From Streptomyces geranii (GTDB taxonomy: Bacteria > Actinomycetota > Actinomycetes > Streptomycetales > Streptomycetaceae), in assembly GCF_002954775.1 (NCBI RefSeq), contig NZ_PJME01000006.1:62001-126000 (forward strand): a stretch of DNA of 64,000 nt. The letters run 5' to 3'. Under the pieces are notes generated by a model. That model worked only from the letters and a program-made list of their open reading frames with translations. It did not search any database and was not told the DNA's origin. This document shows positions 33,913 through 40,825 of this stretch, in pieces (position 1 is the first letter of the stretch; every line of letters starts with the position of its first letter). A program made the position numbers and the translations under genes.

Positions 33913-35244
33913 ATGTCAGATGCGTCCACTGCCACTTCGGCGAGTGGCTGTACCGAACGCCGCACCGCCCTCTCCGAGGCCGAGGTCGAAGCCCTCGTCC
34001 GGGGAATCTGCTTCAAGACCGGACCGCCCCGCACCCTGGGTGTCGAGGTGGAATGGCTCGTCCACGAGCTGCGGCAACCGCGGCTCCCCGTGTCACCCGC
34101 ACGGCTCGAAGCGGCCTACGCTTCCCTGCGGACCCTGCCTCTCAGGTCGGCGCTCACCGTCGAACCGGGCGGTCAGCTGGAGCTAAGCTCCGCACCCGCC
34201 GGCTCCCTGATGGAGTGCATCTCCACCGTCTCCGCCGATCTCGACGCCGTCCGCGCCGTACTGCGCGAGGACGGTCTCGGGCTCGTCGGTATGGGCCAGG
34301 ACCCCTGGCACCCGCCCCGCCGTTTCCTGCACGAACCGCGCTACGACGCCCTGGAGCGCTGCCTCGACCTCACGGGCCCGGCCGGCCGCGCCATGATGTG
34401 CACCTCGGCCTCCGTGCAGGTGTGCCTCGACGCCGGGCACGAGGAGCCGGGCCCCCTCGGGCACGGACGGCGCTGGTGGCTCGCGCACCAGCTCGGCGCG
34501 GTCCTGGTGGCCGCCTTCGCCAACTCCCCGCTCGCCGTCGGCGACCCCACCGGCTGGCGTTCCACCCGGCAGGTGCTGTGGACGGAGATCGGCGCCGGAC
34601 GGGCCGGAGCGCCCGCGCTGGACGCCGAACCCCGGCAGGCCTGGGCCGAGCACGTGCTCGACGCCCCGGTGATGTGCATACGCCAGGACAGCGGGCCCTG
34701 GGACGTGCCCGAGGACGGGCTGACGTTCCGGGAGTGGATCCGGTCCGGGGTGACCAGGCCGCCGACCCAGGAGGACCTCGACTACCACCTCACGACCCTG
34801 TTCCCGCCGGTCAGGCCGCGCGGCCATCTCGAACTGCGCATGATCGACGCGCAGCCCGGCGACGACGGCTGGATCGTCCCGCTCGCCGTCACCGCCGCGC
34901 TCTTCGACGACCCCGAGGCCGCCGAGCGCGCCTACCGCGCGGTCAAGCCGCTCGCCGAGCGCACCGAGTCGCTGCCCGCCCCGCACAACCCGCTGTGGAC
35001 CGACGCGGCCCGCTACGGCCTGACCGACCCCGAGCTGCACGAGGTGGCGGTGGTCTGCTTCTCGGCCGCGCTGGAGGCCCTGCCCCGGCTCGGCGCCAGT
35101 CGGTCGGTCGTCGACGCCGTCGCCGCGTATCTCGACCGCTATGTCATCCAAGGCCGTTGCCCCGCCGACGACCTGCTCGACCGCCTGGGCGGCACGGACC
35201 GGCGTGCGCACGGGACCTCGTACGGGAAGGATCTCCGCTCATGA
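33913..35244 (+). CDS. egtA: Ergothioneine biosynthesis glutamate-cysteine ligase EgtA
   Basis: A 443-residue ligase of the GCS2 family, which makes gamma-glutamyl-cysteine, the sulfur donor for ergothioneine. GVEVEWLVHE (acidic Mg/ATP site), LTVEPGGQLELSS and MCTSASVQVCLD are the family motifs. The ATG at 33913 follows AGGAGG 8 bp upstream. It begins a four-gene operon whose genes all overlap by 1 or 4 bp. The upstream 278 bp separates it from the divergent PARG gene. Confidence 0.95.
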   Translation: MSDASTATSASGCTERRTALSEAEVEALVRGICFKTGPPRTLGVEVEWLVHELRQPRLPVSPARLEAAYASLRTLPLRSALTVEPGGQLELSSAPAGSLMECISTVSADLDAVRAVLREDGLGLVGMGQDPWHPPRRFLHEPRYDALERCLDLTGPAGRAMMCTSASVQVCLDAGHEEPGPLGHGRRWWLAHQLGAVLVAAFANSPLAVGDPTGWRSTRQVLWTEIGAGRAGAPALDAEPRQAWAEHVLDAPVMCIRQDSGPWDVPEDGLTFREWIRSGVTRPPTQEDLDYHLTTLFPPVRPRGHLELRMIDAQPGDDGWIVPLAVTAALFDDPEAAERAYRAVKPLAERTESLPAPHNPLWTDAARYGLTDPELHEVAVVCFSAALEALPRLGASRSVVDAVAAYLDRYVIQGRCPADDLLDRLGGTDRRAHGTSYGKDLRS

Positions 35245-36572
35245 CCGACCCCGCCCTCGATCCGGAGGCGCTCCGGGAGCGGGCCCTCGCCGCGCTCACC
35301 ACCGCTCGGGCCCGGACGGCGCTGCTCACCTCCGTGGACGATCCCGAACTCACCGCCCAGCACTCGCCGTTGATGTCCCCTCTGGTGTGGGACCTCGCGC
35401 ACATCGGCAACCAGGAGGAGCTGTGGCTGCTGCGTGCGGTCGCCGGGCGGGAGGCGATGCGGCCCGAGATCGACGGCCTGTACGACGCCTTCGAGCACTC
35501 CCGCGCCGAACGGCCCACGCTGCCGCTGCTCCCGCCCGACGAGGCACGCAAGTACGCGGCGGAGGTGCGCGGCCGGGCCCTGGACGTGCTGGAGAGCGCC
35601 GCGTTCGAAGGGACCGGCGCCCGGCTCACCGAGGCCGGGTTCGCCTTCGGGATGATCGCCCAGCACGAACAGCAGCACGACGAGACGATGCTGATCACCC
35701 ATCAGTTGAGGAAGGGCGGTGCTGTTCTCGCCGCTCCCGATCCCGAGCCCGTTCCTCCCTTCGCCGGTCCGGCCGAAGTCCTGGTCCCCGGTGGGCCGTT
35801 CACGATGGGCACCTCCACCGAGCCATGGGCCCTGGACAACGAACGGCCCGCGCACAGGAGGGATGCGGCGTCCTTCTTCATCGACACGACGCCCGTGACC
35901 AATGCCGCCTATCAGCGCTTCATCGCTGACGGCGGTTACGGCGACCAGCGGTGGTGGACGCCGGAAGGGTGGGCCCATGTCCGTCAACACTCCCTCCACG
36001 CACCGCAGTTCTGGTTCCGCGACGGCGGGCAGTGGCTGCGGCGGCGGTTCGGGGTGACCGAGGTGGTGCCTGACGACGAGCCCGTCGTGCACGTCTGCTG
36101 GTACGAGGCGGACGCGTACGCCCGCTGGGCCGGGCGGCGGCTGCCCACCGAGGCCGAGTGGGAGAAGGCCGCCCGGCACGACCCGGCGACCGGCCGCTCG
36201 ACGCGCTACCCGTGGGGCGACGCCGACCCGGCGCCCGAGCACGCCAACCTCGGTCAGCGGCATCTGCGGCCGGCGCCGGCGGGAAGCTATCCCGCCGGTG
36301 AATCGCCGCTCGGGGTACGGCAGTTGATCGGTGACGTGTGGGAGTGGACGTCGAGCGATCTCGCCCCCTACCCCGGGTTCGACGCGTTCCCGTACAAGGA
36401 GTACTCGGAGGTGTTCTTCGGGCCCGAGTACAAGGTGCTGCGCGGTGGTTCGTTCGCCGTGGACGCGGTGGCCTGCCGGGGGACGTTCCGCAACTGGGAC
36501 TATCCGATCCGGCGGCAGATCTTCTCCGGGTTCCGCACCGCCCGTACGCCGGGCGCCTCGGAGGCCGTCTGA
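35241..36572 (+). CDS. egtB: Ergothioneine biosynthesis sulfoxide synthase EgtB
   Basis: A 443-residue non-haem iron enzyme that joins gamma-glutamyl-cysteine to trimethylhistidine (hercynine) with oxygen. The N-terminal DinB-type domain (1-170) holds the iron ligands: His54 in LAHIGN, and His142 and His146 in HEQQHDE. The C-terminal formylglycine-generating-enzyme-like domain (about 180-435) includes LPTEAEWEKAAR, GDVWEWTSS and VLRGGSF. ATGA overlap with egtA implies translational coupling. Confidence 0.96.
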   Translation: MTDPALDPEALRERALAALTTARARTALLTSVDDPELTAQHSPLMSPLVWDLAHIGNQEELWLLRAVAGREAMRPEIDGLYDAFEHSRAERPTLPLLPPDEARKYAAEVRGRALDVLESAAFEGTGARLTEAGFAFGMIAQHEQQHDETMLITHQLRKGGAVLAAPDPEPVPPFAGPAEVLVPGGPFTMGTSTEPWALDNERPAHRRDAASFFIDTTPVTNAAYQRFIADGGYGDQRWWTPEGWAHVRQHSLHAPQFWFRDGGQWLRRRFGVTEVVPDDEPVVHVCWYEADAYARWAGRRLPTEAEWEKAARHDPATGRSTRYPWGDADPAPEHANLGQRHLRPAPAGSYPAGESPLGVRQLIGDVWEWTSSDLAPYPGFDAFPYKEYSEVFFGPEYKVLRGGSFAVDAVACRGTFRNWDYPIRRQIFSGFRTARTPGASEAV

Positions 36573-37363
36573 TGTGCCGTCAATTGGCTTACCTGGGGCC
36601 CCCGGAGGCGATCGGCAGCCTCGTCGTGGAGCCGCCGCACGGGGTGTACCGGCAGTCCTGGGCGCCCCGGCACCAGCGGTACGGGACCGTCAACGCCGAT
36701 GGTTTCGGGGTCGGTTGGTACGCGGAGGGCGATCCGGTGCCCGCCCGCTACCGGCGTACCGGTCCCGTCTGGGCCGACCCGTCCTTCGCCGACCTCGCCC
36801 GGGTCGTGCGGACCGGCGCGCTGCTCGCCGCCGTACGGGACGCGACGGTGGCCGGAGCGGACGGGGAGGCCGCGGCGGCGCCGTTCGCCGCCGGTGCCTG
36901 GTTGTTCGGGCACAACGGGGCCGTGAAGGGCTGGCCCGGGTCCCTCGCGCCGCTCGTACAGGCCCTGCCCGCCGAGGAGTTGCTGTCGCTTGAGGCGCGC
37001 TGCGACTCGGCGTTCGTGTGGGCGCTGGTGCTGCACCGGCTGCGCGCCGGTGACGACGTCGGGCGGGCGCTGGCCCGGACGGTCCTGGAGGTCGCCGAGG
37101 CGGCCCCCGGCTCCCGGCTCAACCTGCTGCTCACCGACGGCACCACGATCGCCGCGACCACCTGGGGCGACACCCTCTTCCACCTCACCGGGCCAGGACC
37201 GCGCACGGTCGTGGCCTCCGAACCGTACGACGACGATCCCCGCTGGCAGGAGGTACCCGACCGCACCCTCGTCATCGCGAGCCGCACCGAGGTACGGCTC
37301 ACCCCGCTCCGGGACCTGAGCGACGACCTGGCATCCGTACCACCCGAGGAGCTTCGTACGTGA
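36572..37363 (+). CDS. egtC: Ergothioneine biosynthesis amidohydrolase EgtC
   Basis: A 263-residue class-II glutamine amidotransferase-type hydrolase that removes glutamate from gamma-glutamyl-hercynylcysteine sulfoxide. The nucleophile is Cys2, so the initiator Met must be removed (MCRQLAYLG). NADGFGVGWY and FGHNGAVKGW are family motifs. The TGATG overlap with egtB is 1 bp. Confidence 0.95.
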   Translation: MCRQLAYLGPPEAIGSLVVEPPHGVYRQSWAPRHQRYGTVNADGFGVGWYAEGDPVPARYRRTGPVWADPSFADLARVVRTGALLAAVRDATVAGADGEAAAAPFAAGAWLFGHNGAVKGWPGSLAPLVQALPAEELLSLEARCDSAFVWALVLHRLRAGDDVGRALARTVLEVAEAAPGSRLNLLLTDGTTIAATTWGDTLFHLTGPGPRTVVASEPYDDDPRWQEVPDRTLVIASRTEVRLTPLRDLSDDLASVPPEELRT

Positions 37364-38322
37364 GTCCGTTCCTGGTCACCCGCACCCTGCCCGAGGACGC
37401 CACGGAGGCCGCCCTGCGCGCCGACGTTCTCCACGGGCTGACCCGCACGCCCAAGACACTCCCGCCGAAGTGGTTCTACGACGCCCACGGCAGTGAACTC
37501 TTCGATCAGATCACCGAGTTGGACGAGTACTACCCGACCCGGGCCGAGCGCGAGATCCTCGTCGCGCGGGCCGGGGAGATCGCCGCCGTGACCGGTGCGC
37601 GCACGCTGGTCGAGCTGGGTTCCGGGTCGTCGGAGAAGACGCGGTATCTGCTGGACGCGCTCTCGGAGCTGGAGACGTACGTCCCGGTCGACGTCAGCGA
37701 GAGCGCGCTGCGGCTGGCGGGCGAGGCGCTGATCGCCGAGCGGCCGAGGCTCGGCGTGCATGCCCTGATCGCCGACTTCACCGGCGGTCTGGCGCTGCCG
37801 GGGACGCCCGGGCCCCGGCTGGTGGCGTTCCTCGGCGGCACGATCGGCAATCTGCTGCCCGCCGAGCGGGCCACGTTCCTGTCGTCGGTGCGTTCGCTGC
37901 TGTCGCCGGGGGACGCGCTGCTGCTCGGCACGGACCTGGTCAAGGCCGAGTCGGTGCTGGTGCCGGCGTACGACGACGCGGCGGGGGTGACGGCCGCGTT
38001 CAACAAGAACGTACTGACCGTCGTCAACCGTGAGTTGGGCGCCGACTTCGAGCCGGACGCCTTCGAGCACGTGGCGTTGTGGGACTCCGACAACGAGTGG
38101 ATCGAGATGCGGCTGCGCTCGCTCGCCGAGCAGACCGTCAAGATCCCGGCGCTCGACCTCGCCGTCGACTTCGCGGTCGGCGAGGAGCTGCGTACCGAGG
38201 TGTCGGCGAAGTTCCGGAAGGAGGGGGTGGGCGAGGAGCTGAGCGCGGCCGGGCTGGAGCCGGTCCGGTGGTGGACGGACCGGGCGGGCCGTTTCGCGCT
38301 GTCGCTCAGTGTTGCCCACTGA
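37360..38322 (+). CDS. egtD: L-histidine N-alpha-methyltransferase EgtD
   Basis: A 320-residue SAM-dependent methyltransferase that makes hercynine by trimethylating histidine, the first step of the pathway. The SAM-binding loop is LVELGSGSSEKTRYLL; PPKWFYDAHGSELFDQI and AFLGGTIGNLLP are diagnostic of EgtD. GTG start in a GTGA overlap with egtC. No egtE C-S lyase gene follows; in Streptomyces this step is usually encoded elsewhere. Confidence 0.96.
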   Translation: MSPFLVTRTLPEDATEAALRADVLHGLTRTPKTLPPKWFYDAHGSELFDQITELDEYYPTRAEREILVARAGEIAAVTGARTLVELGSGSSEKTRYLLDALSELETYVPVDVSESALRLAGEALIAERPRLGVHALIADFTGGLALPGTPGPRLVAFLGGTIGNLLPAERATFLSSVRSLLSPGDALLLGTDLVKAESVLVPAYDDAAGVTAAFNKNVLTVVNRELGADFEPDAFEHVALWDSDNEWIEMRLRSLAEQTVKIPALDLAVDFAVGEELRTEVSAKFRKEGVGEELSAAGLEPVRWWTDRAGRFALSLSVAH

Positions 38323-38410
38323 CGACGCCTCGCGAAGCTCCGCCACATGGGGCACGGTGGAACGTGGAATGCCGCCAGCACCACCGAGCACGGCGAAGAG
38401 GAGTACCCGC

Positions 38411-38626
38411 ATGTCCAACCACACCTACCGGGTCACCGAGATCGTCGGTACCTCGCACGAAGGCGTCGACCAGGCCGTCCGCAACGGCGTCGCCCGGGCC
38501 TCGCAGACCCTGCGCAACCTGGACTGGTTCGAGATCACGCAGGTCAGGGGCCAGATCGTGGACGGGCAGATCGAGCACTACCAGGTCGGCCTGAAGGTCG
38601 GTTTCCGGTTGGAGGACGGCGAGTGA
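38411..38626 (+). CDS. Dodecin family flavin-binding protein
   Basis: A 71-residue dodecin, a beta-alpha-beta-beta protein that assembles into a hollow dodecamer and stores or buffers flavin. The flavin-sandwiching Trp39 is in NLDWFEI; VTEIVGTSHEGVDQAV and QVGLKVGFRLED are typical. GAAGAGGAG precedes the ATG by about 8 bp. It lies 88 bp after egtD on the same strand and might be co-transcribed. Confidence 0.93.
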   Translation: MSNHTYRVTEIVGTSHEGVDQAVRNGVARASQTLRNLDWFEITQVRGQIVDGQIEHYQVGLKVGFRLEDGE

Positions 38627-38644
38627 CCCTTCCGGGCCACCTGC

Positions 38645-39148
38645 TCAGGTCCGGCCCTCGTCCTCCTGCGCCTCCTTCAGCGCGGTGGACTCGGCCGTCC
38701 AGCGGGCCCGTACGACGGTGAAGCCCGCGCGTTCCGCGTCCTGGCAGACGAGTTCGTCGTCGTCGACCAGGACGCGGATCTCGCGCTTCTGGGCCAGTGT
38801 GCGGAGGATCTCCAGTTTGGTGGCACGGGCGGGCCTGCGGTCGTTGTTTCGGCGCATCCAGATGCGGCCCTCGGGCAGTCCCTGCGCGGCGAGCCAGGTG
38901 ACCGTGTCCCGGCGGCAGCGCTCCGGCCGGCCGGTGAGATAGACGACCTCGCACTCCCGCGCGTGCTCCAGGGCCAGCGCCACGCCCTCGGTGAGCGGCG
39001 GGTCGTGCGGCGCCGCTGCGAAGAACGCCGCCCAGTCGCGCGGTTTACGCTCCAGGAACCGCTGCCGGTGCGCGGTGTCGGCGAGCGTGTTGTCCAGATC
39101 GAACACCGCGAGCGGTGGCGGGAGAGTCGTATTCCTGTGCTGTGTCAC
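38645..39148 (-). CDS. HAD-superfamily phosphatase, polynucleotide-kinase-3'-phosphatase-like
   Basis: A 167-residue HAD hydrolase. Motif I is FDLDNTLAD (nucleophile Asp and acid/base Asp), motif II is YLTGRPE, a Lys sits in ATKLEILRTL, and motif IV is VDDDELV. The TGRPE context and small size resemble the phosphatase domain of T4 Pnkp, so nucleic acid or nucleotide 3'-phosphate is possible. GTG start, leaderless by sequence: TAGGGT (39162-39157) ends 8 bp upstream. Confidence 0.82.
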   Translation of the reverse strand: MTQHRNTTLPPPLAVFDLDNTLADTAHRQRFLERKPRDWAAFFAAAPHDPPLTEGVALALEHARECEVVYLTGRPERCRRDTVTWLAAQGLPEGRIWMRRNNDRRPARATKLEILRTLAQKREIRVLVDDDELVCQDAERAGFTVVRARWTAESTALKEAQEDEGRT

Positions 39149-39242
39149 GGCAACCGACCCTAGCCGTACCGGAATTCAATCTGTCGGAAACATTGACTCA
39201 CTCCCGCCCCATACCTATCTTCTGGTCGAACCTCCGTACACC

Positions 39243-39258
39243 GTTCCATATATCGAAC
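39243..39258. promoter_or_regulatory. Palindrome upstream of arabinosidase operon
   Basis: GTTCCATATATCGAAC (arms GTTC/GAAC, one mismatch pair) lies 40 bp before the GTG at 39298. It matches the layout and position of the palindrome at 28698-28713. A CGACATTG octamer also occurs near both sites (minus strand here). Confidence 0.45.
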
Positions 39259-39297
39259 AATGTCGGCCGAGGTACAGGCCGCTGAAGGAGACTCGCC

Positions 39298-40770
39298 GTG
39301 GACCGCACCCGCAGCAGCTCGACCAGCCGACGCACGCTCCTCAAAGCCTGCACGGCCCTGGTCGTCGCCGTGACCGTGCCCGTGGCCGCCGGTACTCCGG
39401 TGTTCGCCGCCGTCCCGGCCTCCCCGGCCGTCACCTTCACCAACCCGATCGCCGCGCAGCGCGCCGACCCGCACGTCTACAAGCACACCGACGGCTACTA
39501 CTACTTCACGGCCACGGTGCCCGCGTACGACAGGATCGTGATGCGCCGGGCGACCACGCTCCAGGGTCTGGCGACCGCCGCCGAGACGACCATCTGGACC
39601 AAGCACGCCAGCGGTGAGATGGGCGCCCACATCTGGGCCCCGGAGATCCACTTCATCGACGGCAAGTGGTACATCTACTTCGCGGCCGGCGCCGCCAACG
39701 ACATCTGGAAGATCCGGCCGTACGTCCTGGAGACCTCGGCCGCCAACCCGATCACCGGGACCTGGACCGAGAAGGGCCGCATCGCGCTGCCCCTGGACAC
39801 CTTCTCGCTCGACGCGACGACCTTCGTGGTGAACGGGACGCGCTATCTGAGCTGGGCGCAGAACGACCCGGCGGTCGGCGACGGCACCAACCTCTACCTG
39901 GCGACGATGTCCAACCCCTGGACGATCAGCGGCACTCCGGCGATGATCTCCCGGCCCACGCTGTCCTGGGAGATCATCGGGCACACGGTGAACGAGGGGC
40001 CGTCGGTCATCCAGCGGAACGGGAAGGTCTTCATGGCCTTCTCGGCGAGCGCCACCGACGCCAACTACTGCCTGGGTCTGCTCACCGCGTCCGCCTCCGC
40101 CGATCTGCTCAACCCGGCTTCCTGGACGAAGACTTCGACGCCGGTGTTCACGAGCAACGCCTCGACCGGGCAGTACGGTCCCGGCCACAACACCTTCACG
40201 GTCTCGGAGGACGGCAAGTCCGACGTGCTCGTCTACCACGACCGCAACTACAGGGACATCAGCGGCGATCCGCTCAACGACCCCAACCGGCGCACCCGTT
40301 ACCAGAAGCTGTACTGGAACGCGGACGGCACCCCGAACTTCGGCATTCCGGTCTCCGACGGGCTCACCCCGGTCCGCTTCTCCTCGTTCAACTACCCCGA
40401 CCGGTACATCCGGCACTGGGAGTACCGGGCGAAGCTGGAGGCGAACGTCACCAACCTCGCCGACTCGCAGTTCCGGATCGTCACCGGGCTGACCGGCTCC
40501 GGCACGGTCTCGCTGGAGTCGGCGAACTTCCCCGGCTACTACCTGCGGCACAAGAACTACGAGCTGTGGGTCGAGAAGAACGACGGCACGGCGACCTTCC
40601 TGGCCGACGCGTCCTTCAGCCAGCGGGCGGGGCTCGCGGACCCGGCCGGGGTGTCCTTCGAGTCGTACAACTTCCCGGGCCGCTACATCCGGCACTACAA
40701 CAACCTGATCCAGCTCCAGCTGCTCAGCACCTCCCTGGACCAGCAGGACGCGACCTACTACGCCGAGTAG
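39298..40770 (+). CDS. Secreted GH43 alpha-L-arabinofuranosidase with AbfB domain
   Basis: A 490-residue exported enzyme. The Tat signal (RRTLLKA) and hydrophobic stretch cover about 1-38. The GH43 propeller (about 45-350) has Asp57 in RADP (base), Asp172 in SLDATT (modulator) and Glu233 in NEGPS (acid). Residues about 357-490 are an AbfB/CBM42 domain with three visible RY-I-RH repeats (RYIRHWEY, YYLRHKNY, RYIRHYNN). It should remove arabinose from polysaccharides. GTG start with AAGGAG 8 bp upstream. It is followed by the GH127 gene on the same strand (55-bp gap), so both are probably one operon. Confidence 0.9.
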   Translation: MDRTRSSSTSRRTLLKACTALVVAVTVPVAAGTPVFAAVPASPAVTFTNPIAAQRADPHVYKHTDGYYYFTATVPAYDRIVMRRATTLQGLATAAETTIWTKHASGEMGAHIWAPEIHFIDGKWYIYFAAGAANDIWKIRPYVLETSAANPITGTWTEKGRIALPLDTFSLDATTFVVNGTRYLSWAQNDPAVGDGTNLYLATMSNPWTISGTPAMISRPTLSWEIIGHTVNEGPSVIQRNGKVFMAFSASATDANYCLGLLTASASADLLNPASWTKTSTPVFTSNASTGQYGPGHNTFTVSEDGKSDVLVYHDRNYRDISGDPLNDPNRRTRYQKLYWNADGTPNFGIPVSDGLTPVRFSSFNYPDRYIRHWEYRAKLEANVTNLADSQFRIVTGLTGSGTVSLESANFPGYYLRHKNYELWVEKNDGTATFLADASFSQRAGLADPAGVSFESYNFPGRYIRHYNNLIQLQLLSTSLDQQDATYYAE

Positions 40771-40825
40771 AGCGCCGCGCGGCCCCCGGACCAGACACAT
40801 CAGTCACCTCAGAGACGAGGCACAT

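Noticed and set aside
37360..38322. egtE expected next to egtD
   Set aside because: The next gene is dodecin and the following one a HAD phosphatase; no PLP-dependent lyase motif is in the window.
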